A DNA stretch of 64,000 nt, from contig NZ_JAAVJH010000006.1 of the NCBI RefSeq assembly GCF_012035195.1, positions 62,001 to 126,000 on the forward strand, read 5' to 3'. Below are positions 29,614 through 37,922 of this stretch, piece after piece (the stretch's first letter is position 1; each line of letters begins with the position of its first letter). Source of the stretch: Sphingomonas corticis (lineage in GTDB: Bacteria; Pseudomonadota; Alphaproteobacteria; Sphingomonadales; Sphingomonadaceae). The notes under the pieces are model-generated. The model ran no database searches. It saw only the letters and a list, made by a program, of their open reading frames with translations, and was not told where the DNA came from. Position numbers and translations under genes: made by a program.

Positions 29614-30741
29614 TTAGGTCTCGTTGCCGTCCCGGCCCCAATCCACACCGTCGACTTCGTTGACGAGGTCGAACTGCAGGGGACGACCGCCGTCTTCGCC
29701 GAGGCGGTCGGCCAGCACCGAGGCGATGTTGGTGACGATCACGGACCGCGCCTGCTCGATGGTCAGCACGGGGTGTTTCGCGGGATCGAAGCCAGCCGTG
29801 GCGCCATCCTCCTCGTGCCCGGCGCGCGCGAGCAGACGCAGCCGCCCGAGACGTGGCCCGACGAGTCGGGCTGTCGGGGCGCCGAAGGGGAGTTGGGGCG
29901 AACGGCGGCCCGACATCACGATGCCCGACGACCTGAAGCGTTCGATCAGCCGTGTCCAGTCGGCGGAATAGCTGGATCCGACGATGATCCGCGGCCGCAC
30001 CGGGTCGCCGGCCAGGCTCGCCGAGCGCCGCGTCGCATCTTCGATCGCGGCGACGATCATGCCCGGGCCTGGCGGCGCCATGGCGACGGCGTGGCCTATC
30101 GGCGCGCCGGTGAACAGGTCGATGGCGAGCGTGAGGGTGGGACGCCTGGGGAGCGGCCCGTCATCTGCGAAGATGTCGACCAAGCAATGGTCGAACACGA
30201 CGACCTCGCCGAAGCCGCGGGCGACCTCGTTCGCCTCGCGGCGAAGCACCTCGCCCCCGTCGGTCTCCTCCCTGGCTATGGCCTGCATGACGAAGCGGCG
30301 CAGCGTCTCTCGCGCCGGCGGCGCGGTCCCCTCGCCCCAGTCCCGGGCGACCGTGTCGACTATGGCGTTGGGCGTCCGGTCGCGGGTCGAGGCGAGCGCG
30401 CTACCGACCTTGGTCTCGATCTCGGCAGCGCGCTCGGCCTTCACTGAGGGGCGCTTGGGCACGACGGGCTCGCTGTAGGGCGCCAGCGGGACGGGGGACC
30501 TGCTCCGCTCCCACAGCTTGCATAGCCCGTAGAAGCGCGACCTGCCGATCCCGAGCTCGGCGGCGCAGCGGTCGGCCTCCTGGGCGGAGCGCCGTTCCAT
30601 CGAGAGGTAGCGCTCGATTACGGCCATGCGGGTAAGCGCCGCGGCCCGCTTCTCGAGCGTGAGCTCCAGCCAGCGCGGGTCGTCCCGCCAGTCGTCGCCG
30701 TCGGCCGTCATGAACGCATCTGCATCATGGCGCTGCACCAT
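29614..30741 (-). CDS. TnsB/TniA-like transposase homologue lacking catalytic residues
   Basis: About 375 residues from ATG 30741. An HTH region (LGIGRSRFYGLCKLW) precedes an integrase core. The first core block VVVFDHCLVDIF...RRPTLTLAIDLFTGAPIGHAVAM aligns well with TnsB of the same element (EIDHTLANL...GRPWITMIMDRLTRCILGCHIS). Where TnsB has the second Asp in YTDRGMDF this protein has VGSSYSADW, and no KGRIE-like third acidic block follows (GPRLGRLRLL). It should not catalyse strand transfer. It is transcribed divergently from the transposition operon, a position usual for a repressor; alternatively it is a decaying transposase. Confidence 0.7.
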   Translation of the reverse strand: MVQRHDADAFMTADGDDWRDDPRWLELTLEKRAAALTRMAVIERYLSMERRSAQEADRCAAELGIGRSRFYGLCKLWERSRSPVPLAPYSEPVVPKRPSVKAERAAEIETKVGSALASTRDRTPNAIVDTVARDWGEGTAPPARETLRRFVMQAIAREETDGGEVLRREANEVARGFGEVVVFDHCLVDIFADDGPLPRRPTLTLAIDLFTGAPIGHAVAMAPPGPGMIVAAIEDATRRSASLAGDPVRPRIIVGSSYSADWTRLIERFRSSGIVMSGRRSPQLPFGAPTARLVGPRLGRLRLLARAGHEEDGATAGFDPAKHPVLTIEQARSVIVTNIASVLADRLGEDGGRPLQFDLVNEVDGVDWGRDGNET

Positions 30742-30799
30742 AGGCGATGGTTCGCCCGGCAGCAAGAAACGCTTCAGGTTGCGATGCCACGAAGGAACG

Positions 30800-30889
30800 T
30801 GGTTGGAATGGGGTTGACACGCCACGACTTTTTCCCTGATGTTACACTCACGTTCACTCACACGGACTCGGGGAGCATGGTTGGAATGG
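30800..30889. promoter_or_regulatory. Divergent control region with direct repeat TGGTTGGAATGG
   Basis: TGGTTGGAATGG occurs at 30800-30811 and exactly again at 30878-30889, 78 bp apart. Between them are a TTGACA (30814-30819) for the rightward operon, an AT-richer stretch and two CACTCAC copies. The region separates the inactive transposase gene from the transposition operon and is the natural place for a regulator to bind. The promoter's -10 is not clear. Confidence 0.5.
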
Positions 30890-31284
30890 TTACTTTGGAG
30901 ATGATGGATCGCCGTCAGCGTGGCACGGAGCGGCCCGAGCGGCGTCCGCAGGCCGCCGGACCGGAACGCGTCGGTCGCGCGATGATGTTTGAGGTCGGTC
31001 GCACGGCCATGGCAGCCGCGGCCGCGCGGCGCGGTTCTGGCGTGCTCGACCCCCTGGCAGCCCACGCGCTGATCAGCGAGGTCGACCCGGTGGCCGCGGT
31101 CCGTGTCCTCGCGCTGCTGTCGGGTTCGGCGGATTCGCTGCCGTTCGGCGACGTCGCCGCGGCGCTCGGGTCCCGCGTCGCGGCGCGGTTCGCGGTCCTA
31201 GTCCTCCTCGGGTCCGGATCCGTGGACGTCGCAACGCCCGGCTATCTGACGGACGCGTCGCTCATCGCGCTCCGTCGGCAGTGA
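30886..31284 (+). CDS. Unknown first gene of the transposition operon (132 aa)
   Basis: The frame is open from further upstream, but GGGGAG at 30870-30875 suits ATG 30886; ATG 30901 is another option. The product is Ala/Arg/Leu-rich with a helical look and a possible HTH (LPFGDVAAALGSRVAARFAVLVLLGSG, split here over about residues 85-111). Not recognised. It ends 19 bp before the next gene. A DNA-binding or regulatory role for transposition is possible from position only. Confidence 0.5.
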   Translation: MVTLEMMDRRQRGTERPERRPQAAGPERVGRAMMFEVGRTAMAAAAARRGSGVLDPLAAHALISEVDPVAAVRVLALLSGSADSLPFGDVAAALGSRVAARFAVLVLLGSGSVDVATPGYLTDASLIALRRQ

Positions 31285-31303
31285 CGGCGAGGAGGAGGCG
31301 GAG

Positions 31304-32047
31304 ATGTCGCTGAGCTTCGACGGACGGACATTCATCGGAGGTCGTTTCGGCGACCATGTCGAGGCGGTGCTGGCGCACGCGATCGGCGCGGAATTCCGGC
31401 CGCCGCTGCCGCCCTGTGCGAGGCGCGCGCACGACCATGTCCTCAGGGCGCTGCGGGAGGCGGGGCTGTGTCCCGTATCCTACGAGGCGGTGCGCCGACG
31501 GATGGCCGCGATGCAGCGCTGGTTCGACGGCGGGCGCGTCGGCCGCATGGTCTTCAAGCGCGAGATACCGGTCAACCTGCTGGTGCTGGGCGAGGACGGC
31601 TCGCCCGTCGGCAGGCCCCTGATCACGCTGTCGGGGTCGGTCTCGATCGAGGGCGAGCGGGCGTGGCTCGACGCGCATGCCGAGGTCAGTTTCCCGCGCG
31701 GCGCATCGCGGACGCCGATGGCCGCGTTGCTCCCCGCGGCGCGCAGCCATGGCGAGCGCGACCTCGCGGAACTCTACTCGGGACGGCCGGAACGCGATGC
31801 CCGTGCCCGCCGCCGCGACGAGGTCCGGCGGCGGGCGCGCATCCTGGGGGACGCCGATCGCATCATGGGGATCTTCCGGGAACCCGGCTCGTCCGCGACG
31901 TTCGGATACCTCGTGTCCTTCCTCGGCTCGCGTGGGGCGGCCGGTGCCGCCCTGCGGTATCTGTTCCGGCTCGGCACCTTGCGGTCGGCGGACGGCGAGT
32001 TGCGGGACGAGAGCGTCATCACCCGGGGGTCCGACGATGTCTTCTGA
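31304..32047 (+). CDS. Unknown second gene of the transposition operon (247 aa)
   Basis: ATG 31304 has a strong ribosome site (GAGGAGGAGG). The protein has an N-terminal globular part (about 1-125, with FKREIPVNLLVLGEDGSPVG) and a charged helical segment RPERDARARRRDEVRRRARIL, then a helical end with FGYLVSFLGSRGAAGAALRYL. Its last 11 bp overlap tnsA, so the two are translationally coupled. No Tn7-family protein with this look is known to me. It may be an accessory transposition protein particular to this lineage. Confidence 0.7.
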   Translation: MSLSFDGRTFIGGRFGDHVEAVLAHAIGAEFRPPLPPCARRAHDHVLRALREAGLCPVSYEAVRRRMAAMQRWFDGGRVGRMVFKREIPVNLLVLGEDGSPVGRPLITLSGSVSIEGERAWLDAHAEVSFPRGASRTPMAALLPAARSHGERDLAELYSGRPERDARARRRDEVRRRARILGDADRIMGIFREPGSSATFGYLVSFLGSRGAAGAALRYLFRLGTLRSADGELRDESVITRGSDDVF

Positions 32048-32723
32048 ACTCGCGTTCGCGATGCCCGACGACGCTTGCCTGGACGAGCTGGCCTTCGGCA
32101 TCCGCTACGATCCCGTCCGCGATCCCCGCACGCGGCGCAATGCCCGATCGATCACCGGCGAGCTGGTCTCGATCCGGGATTCTGTGTGCCATGTCTTCGA
32201 GAGCCTTGGCGAGATGCGGACCGCCATCATTCTCGACGTCGACTTCGACGTTGTGGCCTACAGGACGCAGCCGGAGCGAATGCGGCTAGACGACGGCGGC
32301 ACCTACACGCCCGACGTGCAGATCCGGTGGAGGGACGGCCGCGTCACCTACCGCGAGGTCAAGCCCGACGGGAAGCTCGCCGAGAAGCCGGACCTCGATG
32401 GCCGGGTCGATCCGATCCGGCGGGCCTGCGCGGAGCGGGGTGCCGACTTTGAGATCGTGACGGACCGCTGGTATGGCGATCCGGTCCGTCTCAGGAATGC
32501 GAACCTCCTGCGGCACGCGTTCCGCCGCTCCCGGGTGGATGACGTCGCTGTCGTGGTGGATCTGCTGGGCCGGCGGGGCACGCTGCCGCTGTCGGAGATA
32601 TCCCGCGAATCCGGCCTCGGACCGGCGGGCCACTACGCCGCGCTCGCCCTGGCGGCGGCGCGGCGCTGCCGGGTCGACCTCGATATCGCGATCGGTTTCG
32701 ACACCATGCTGCGGCTTGCGTAG
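32037..32723 (+). CDS. tnsA: TnsA-like endonuclease subunit of the transposase
   Basis: A 228-residue protein. TnsA cuts the 5' strands at the transposon ends so that Tn7 leaves by cut-and-paste. The PD-(D/E)xK nuclease core is visible: E55, then TPD (D93) in TYTPDVQIRW, then E107-V-K109 in TYREVKPDG. The C-terminal half (about 120-228) resembles the TnsA winged-helix domain that contacts TnsB and TnsC. It lies between a coupled unknown gene and tnsB, the usual tnsA-tnsB order. Confidence 0.85.
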   Translation: MSSELAFAMPDDACLDELAFGIRYDPVRDPRTRRNARSITGELVSIRDSVCHVFESLGEMRTAIILDVDFDVVAYRTQPERMRLDDGGTYTPDVQIRWRDGRVTYREVKPDGKLAEKPDLDGRVDPIRRACAERGADFEIVTDRWYGDPVRLRNANLLRHAFRRSRVDDVAVVVDLLGRRGTLPLSEISRESGLGPAGHYAALALAAARRCRVDLDIAIGFDTMLRLA

Positions 32724-32725
32724 CG

Positions 32726-34969
32726 ATGGGCAGCGCCCCGCTCAGGTTCGGACTGAACCACACCATCGTCATTACCGACATCCATGGCGGCAAGCGCTGG
32801 TGGACGGTCCGCGAGCGCCGTCGGGACGGCTATCTGCTCGAGCCGAACGACGAGCCGGGCGAACGCCGCTTCCACGCGGCCGATGACATCCTCGAGGTCT
32901 ACCTTGCTGGCCGGCTCGAGTATAAGCCGTTCGACGCCGCGCACTTCGACGAGGCGCGGCGCCAGCGCATGAAGATGGCCTGGGACGCGCAATCGCCGGA
33001 CCGGCAGCGCCGGGCCCTGCGGCGCGAGGTCATGGTGAAGGCATGCCTCAAGGCTATCCGCGCCCGCGAGCCTGTCGGAAGCGTGCTCCAAGATGTGCCG
33101 GGCGCCGTGCTCGACGAAAACCGCGACAGGTGGGCCGAGGAGGACAGGCAGGCGGCGCGCGCCGCCTTCGAGGCGCGGCGGGCCGCCGGCCTGCCGATCG
33201 AGGCGGGTTCAGGCCCGCAGGATACGGCGTCCGCGACGGCGCCCTGCGCGCGGACCATGTCCGAGTGGATCGCCCGCTACTTGGAGATGGGCCAGAGCGT
33301 GCTCGCTCTCGTCACCTACGATGATCGCAAGGGCTATCGCGGTTCCCACCTGACGCCCCAGGTTGAGGCCGTCATGGGTGAGTTCATCGCCCGGGCGCTC
33401 GAGAAGGGTCCCATTCGCAACCTCGCGGCCTATCACCGGCTGCTGGAACGCGAGCTGAAGAGCGTGGGCCAGCCAGTCCCGAGCAGGGTCACATTCGCGA
33501 AGAAGGTCCGCGCCGCCGCCAACCGCAGGGAGACCCTTCGGTCGCAGCAGGGTCAGCGGGCCGCCGATCAGGCGTGCCGCATCAACGAATACGTGCCCGA
33601 CCCCGATTGGCTGCTGCAGCAGGTCGAGATCGACCACACGCTCGCGAACCTCAACGTCGTCGACGACGCCAGCGGGGTCCTGCTCGGCCGGCCCTGGATC
33701 ACGATGATCATGGACCGGCTGACCCGGTGCATCCTGGGCTGCCATATCTCCTTCCTCCCGCCGTCGTGGGCGACGCTGTCGCGCTGCATCGCGCACGCGC
33801 TGTGGCCGAAGGACATGACCGCCTATCCAGGACTGGATTGGGATCAGCACGGGAAGTGGGATTGGGCCTACACCGACCGCGGGATGGATTTCATCAGCCA
33901 CGCCGCCCGGCGATCGGCGCAGCTCCTCCACTTCGAGATCGCCAGCCTGCCCGGCTTCAGTCCGTGGCTCAAGGGTCGCATCGAATCGCTGTTCAAGCGC
34001 TTCGCCCTCCAGGCTTACGATTACCGCGACGGTCTCATCTCGTGGGATCTGAAGGAGTATGACGGCCGGAAGAACGCGACCGTTGGCTACGCCGAGTTCC
34101 GTCACGACATCGTGACGTGGATCGCCCGCGACTATCATCCCAGTGGGCATTCCGGACTCGACGGGCGGATGGCGCCCGGCGAGTTCTGGCAGTCGCAGGT
34201 CGACCTGAACTTCGGCGTCGCGCCGGTAGATTCGACCGGCGGGCTGCGCCGCCTGCTCGGCGTGAGCGTGCGCCGCCGCGTGTCGCACATGGGCATCCGC
34301 GTGCACGGCCTGAACTACAACGGACCGGGCTTGGGAGCCATCCGCGACCGTCATGGGTCCGACCTCGACTGGTATGAGGTGCGCTACGACCCCTACGACC
34401 TCGCGGGGGTGGACCTCCTAGACCACGTCACCGGGGAGTGGCTCACGCTGTGGTGCACCCGGCCGGACATCGCGAACGGCACGACCGCGTGGCAGCATAC
34501 CTTCCATGCCCAGCTCGCCGGGGAGATGGCGCGCGGGGGCGTGGTGACGGAGGATGGCCTAGAGCGCGCCCGCGCCGCCGCGCAGGCCGATCGGGACCTC
34601 ATCATCGGGCGGGGCAGGCAGGGTCGCACCAAGACCGCCCAGGTGAAGCTCGCGCGCTACCTGGAGCAGGGCGCTTTCCTCACCCCGATCCGCCTTTTCC
34701 CCGCCCCGTTGCTGCCCGTCCTTCCCGTCGTCACCGGCGGCACCGACAGTGGCGGCCTCATCACGTTCTCGCAGCCTGCGCCGCTGCGCCTTCCCGGTTC
34801 GGCGACGCCCGTCCCGGCGCTGGTCGACGGGTCCGGCAATCCGCTCGGCGGCGGCGTTCCGCGACTCACGCACCAGGGTGTGCAGGCGCCCACGATCACC
34901 CCCGCGCAGAGGGCGGCGGCGGAGGTCCAGGCGAGGCTCGCGGCCCGGCGAGCGGGGAGGATCGCATGA
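32726..34969 (+). CDS. tnsB: TnsB-like DDE transposase
   Basis: A 747-residue Mu/TniA-type integrase that binds the element ends and joins 3' ends to target DNA. Catalytic triad: D303 (EIDHT), D384 (YTDRGMDF) and E420 (KGRIESLFK). N-terminal residues 1-280 hold the DNA-binding domains; after the core comes the usual beta-barrel (SVRRRVSHMGIRVHGL...YEVRYDPYDLAGV, in shorter blocks) and a long basic C-terminal tail that would contact TnsC. It starts 2 bp after tnsA and its stop overlaps the tnsC start. The triad is intact, so the enzyme should be active. Confidence 0.93.
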   Translation: MGSAPLRFGLNHTIVITDIHGGKRWWTVRERRRDGYLLEPNDEPGERRFHAADDILEVYLAGRLEYKPFDAAHFDEARRQRMKMAWDAQSPDRQRRALRREVMVKACLKAIRAREPVGSVLQDVPGAVLDENRDRWAEEDRQAARAAFEARRAAGLPIEAGSGPQDTASATAPCARTMSEWIARYLEMGQSVLALVTYDDRKGYRGSHLTPQVEAVMGEFIARALEKGPIRNLAAYHRLLERELKSVGQPVPSRVTFAKKVRAAANRRETLRSQQGQRAADQACRINEYVPDPDWLLQQVEIDHTLANLNVVDDASGVLLGRPWITMIMDRLTRCILGCHISFLPPSWATLSRCIAHALWPKDMTAYPGLDWDQHGKWDWAYTDRGMDFISHAARRSAQLLHFEIASLPGFSPWLKGRIESLFKRFALQAYDYRDGLISWDLKEYDGRKNATVGYAEFRHDIVTWIARDYHPSGHSGLDGRMAPGEFWQSQVDLNFGVAPVDSTGGLRRLLGVSVRRRVSHMGIRVHGLNYNGPGLGAIRDRHGSDLDWYEVRYDPYDLAGVDLLDHVTGEWLTLWCTRPDIANGTTAWQHTFHAQLAGEMARGGVVTEDGLERARAAAQADRDLIIGRGRQGRTKTAQVKLARYLEQGAFLTPIRLFPAPLLPVLPVVTGGTDSGGLITFSQPAPLRLPGSATPVPALVDGSGNPLGGGVPRLTHQGVQAPTITPAQRAAAEVQARLAARRAGRIA

Positions 34970-36120
34970 TGACCCGGGATGAGATCAAGGCGCGCATCCT
35001 GCGGCTGGAGACCCTGGTCATCCGCCACCCGCAGTTCGTCGCGGCCCAGGACGCGATCCTGGACCTCGAACTCCGGCGTCCTGCGGCGATGCCCGTCGGG
35101 CCGGACGCCGGCCCGCCCTCCGACCTGGTGGAAGACGACGCGCCGTTCGATTTCTCAGAGGATGGGCTCGAGGACGCATCTCCGGGCGGCGGGGCGCTCA
35201 CGCAGTATTGCGTCATGATCGTCGGCCCCGCGGGCACCGGGAAGAGCCACGTCCTTACCAGCATCCAGGCTTTGCCGGAGATGCAGGTGGACACGTCGGG
35301 TCGCTACGGCGACCGTCGGCCGGTCGTCAGGCTGGATGTGCCGGACTTCGCGAATCCGAAGCAGACGGTGGTGGAGATCATGCGCGCCGTCGGCGCGCCC
35401 GTTCCGAAGCGGCTCACCCGCAACGGCGTGGCGAGCCGGCTGCGATATCAGTTCCAGCAGCTCGAGACCCGACTACTGATGCTGGACGAGGCGCATTCGT
35501 TCGTCGATGGCCAAGGGGAGGCCGGGCTTCGTGCCAACGGCAAGTTCCTCAAGTTCCTGCTCAACAGCTGCGGCGTCCCGATCGCCATGGCAGGGGAGGA
35601 GTTGCTCGAGGAGCTGCGCACGTCGAAGGCGCTGAAGCGTCGCACCGACGCGCTTGTGGAGCTGCGCCCCTACTCCTGGTCCGATCCGGACGAGCAGCTC
35701 GAGTTCCTCGACATCCTCGGCCAACTCGAGGACGCGATGGGGTTCGGCACCGACGCCGCGCTCAGCACCGACATGGAACTCGCGTGCCGGCTGTACTTCG
35801 CGTCGGAGGGTTCGGTGGGTCTGCTCACGAAGATCCTGTCGCAGGCACTGAAGCTGGCGCTGAAGGCCGGTGCGAGCGGGATCGACCGAAGGATGCTTTC
35901 CAGCGCGTTCCGGCTCGAGAACCCAGCGTCGGTCCTCGTCGCCGACGATCCGGACATCTTCGTCGCGCCCGTCGGCGGACGTGACGACCCGTTCCTAGTC
36001 GACGCCGCCAAGTTCAAGGCGATGTGGAAGGCGCGCTACTCGGCGCCACCCGTCGACCGGTCGCGCAAGACCGGCATCCGTCGGGCGCCGAAGCGCGCCG
36101 CGCAGGGCCTGTCGCTGTGA
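34966..36120 (+). CDS. tnsC: TnsC-like AAA+ ATPase
   Basis: A 384-residue AAA+ regulator that links target selection by TniQ/TnsD to TnsAB. Walker A is GPAGTGKS (87-94), Walker B LLMLDEAH (170-177), with sensor-type residues in FLLNSCGVPIAMAGEELL. The N-terminal 75 residues are acidic and the C-terminus is basic. ATG 34966 overlaps the tnsB stop (ATGA). Its stop overlaps the first tniQ start (GTGA). Confidence 0.92.
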   Translation: MMTRDEIKARILRLETLVIRHPQFVAAQDAILDLELRRPAAMPVGPDAGPPSDLVEDDAPFDFSEDGLEDASPGGGALTQYCVMIVGPAGTGKSHVLTSIQALPEMQVDTSGRYGDRRPVVRLDVPDFANPKQTVVEIMRAVGAPVPKRLTRNGVASRLRYQFQQLETRLLMLDEAHSFVDGQGEAGLRANGKFLKFLLNSCGVPIAMAGEELLEELRTSKALKRRTDALVELRPYSWSDPDEQLEFLDILGQLEDAMGFGTDAALSTDMELACRLYFASEGSVGLLTKILSQALKLALKAGASGIDRRMLSSAFRLENPASVLVADDPDIFVAPVGGRDDPFLVDAAKFKAMWKARYSAPPVDRSRKTGIRRAPKRAAQGLSL

Positions 36121-37922
36121 GCGGAGCGATCGCCCTCCGCGTGCCTTCCGTATCGAAGGAGCCGGCGCACGGTCTGCTGGCCCGCACCGCCACGAGGCTC
36201 AGGCTCACACCGGCGACCCTCGCGGCCGACCTCGGCCTCGAGATTTCGGCGCTCGCCCGGGGGGAAGGGCTCGACCGCTTCGCGACCGCCATCGGCATCG
36301 ACGCGGTGACGCTATCGCGGTCCACCGCGAGCCGCGGGTCGCGGCCGGGCCAGCTGACGCTGATGGGCGAGACGCTTGGACGAGGGGACTTGTCCGTCTC
36401 GCCGCGTCGGCGTTGTCCCCGTTGTCTGGCGGAGGACCGGTCGGCAGCGCGTGCCGGGGGTCTTGCCGAGCGATACGCCGCTTGGCACCGGCCCTGGTGG
36501 GACGCCACCATGGTGCTGTCGTGCCCGATCCACCGGTCGCTCCTGGTCGGCGCCTGCGATGCGTGCGGCGAGCAGGTGGATTGGCGATCGCCGTCGGTGG
36601 ACGTCTGCAGGTGCGGCGCTCCGCTCTGGCTGGAACATGACGGTGGATCGCTCCGCTGCGACGGAGACGCGTATCTGCTCGCCCGGCTGGAAGGTGGGGC
36701 GCGAGAGGCGGTCCCGCTGCTCGACGCGCTCACCCTCGCCCGCGCCGCGGCCGTGATGGGTCGGCTCGGTCAATGCGGATTGGGCTTCGCCACCTCTCGT
36801 CCGACCGTCGCCGCTGCCGATCTCGTCGGCCTGACCGCGGACGGCTTCCACACCGCACTCACTGTCGAGACCTCGTTTCCTAGTGTCCTGGATGATGTGG
36901 TCGCAGGCGCGGGTGGCGATGCCGTGGGGCTCATGGCCTCATACGGATGGACCTACCGCAGCTGGCTGGCGCCGCCGGGCGGCGACCACAGCGGTGGGAT
37001 CCTGCGAGATGCGCTTCTCCGTCACGCAGCGGGGCGCGGCATCATCGCGACCGACGAGCTGCAGGCATCCGAGAACGCGGTGACCCTCGGCGAGGCGTCT
37101 GATATGCTCGGCATGGGACACGAGCGCACGCGCCGCATCGCGACCCGGGCTGGGCTCGTGCCGACGGGTTCACGTCGCGGCGTCAACTTCGCCATCGATC
37201 GCGACGCTGCCCAGGAACTGGCGCGCCGCCTGGGGTCGCTCGTGGATGGACGGACGGCGGCCATGCTGCTCGGCATCGGCAGGAGCCAGTTTCGCTCGCT
37301 CGTCGCCGTCGGGTTCGTCGCGCCCGATGAGGAGGCCGGGCGACTGGGATCCGGCGCGCTATACGATGTCGAACGGCTCGTTGCCTGGGTCGCGTCCCTC
37401 GCCGTGGGAGTCCCTGACCTGTCGAGGACGCCTGCATCTTGCCTGCCGCTGCCCACCGCCTGCCGCAACTTCTCGGTCTCGCTCATCGACGTCTGCCATG
37501 CCATTTCTTCGGGAACCCTCACGCCCATCGGTGTTCGCGGTGAGAAGGGCCGCCTGACGTCCATCGTCGTCTCGTGCCGCGAGATGAAGGCCTTGCGCGA
37601 TCCCGATCCGCTGACTGTGGGGGGTGTCGCGAGGAGTCTGACCATTCATCCCGAGGCCGCATCGGCACTGGTGCGCGCAGGCCTGCTGGGCCCGGCTGGC
37701 ACCGTCACCGATCAGGGACTCGTGGACTTCACGAGCGCCAACGCGACGCCGCGGGATCTGGCGGGTGAGTTCGGAACGTCCCCGCGGAGCGTCGTGGCCA
37801 GGTTGCGCCGCGCCGAGATTGCGCCCAAGCTGTCCCCTCCTGCTTTTCGCCAGCTGTTCTACGACCGCACGACCGCGAGGGCCGCGTTGCTGGTGGACTT
37901 GCCGAGTGCAGGCAGATCGTGA
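36117..37922 (+). CDS. tniQ: TniQ/TnsD-family target selector 1
   Basis: A 601-residue TniQ protein starting at GTG 36117. The zinc-binding TniQ region has C100-x2-C103 (RCPRCLAED) and C136-x2-H139...C147-x2-C150 (CPIHRSLLVGACDACG), then a further Cys pair (VCRCG). The N-terminus has the usual GLLARTATRLRL block. Residues about 325-440 hold two HTH segments (SDMLGMGHERTRRIATRAGL and AAMLLGIGRSQFRSLVAVGF), a large DNA-binding part like TnsD. It should recruit TnsC to a specific DNA site. Whether this or the next gene reads gyrB cannot be told from sequence. Confidence 0.88.
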   Translation: MSGAIALRVPSVSKEPAHGLLARTATRLRLTPATLAADLGLEISALARGEGLDRFATAIGIDAVTLSRSTASRGSRPGQLTLMGETLGRGDLSVSPRRRCPRCLAEDRSAARAGGLAERYAAWHRPWWDATMVLSCPIHRSLLVGACDACGEQVDWRSPSVDVCRCGAPLWLEHDGGSLRCDGDAYLLARLEGGAREAVPLLDALTLARAAAVMGRLGQCGLGFATSRPTVAAADLVGLTADGFHTALTVETSFPSVLDDVVAGAGGDAVGLMASYGWTYRSWLAPPGGDHSGGILRDALLRHAAGRGIIATDELQASENAVTLGEASDMLGMGHERTRRIATRAGLVPTGSRRGVNFAIDRDAAQELARRLGSLVDGRTAAMLLGIGRSQFRSLVAVGFVAPDEEAGRLGSGALYDVERLVAWVASLAVGVPDLSRTPASCLPLPTACRNFSVSLIDVCHAISSGTLTPIGVRGEKGRLTSIVVSCREMKALRDPDPLTVGGVARSLTIHPEAASALVRAGLLGPAGTVTDQGLVDFTSANATPRDLAGEFGTSPRSVVARLRRAEIAPKLSPPAFRQLFYDRTTARAALLVDLPSAGRS

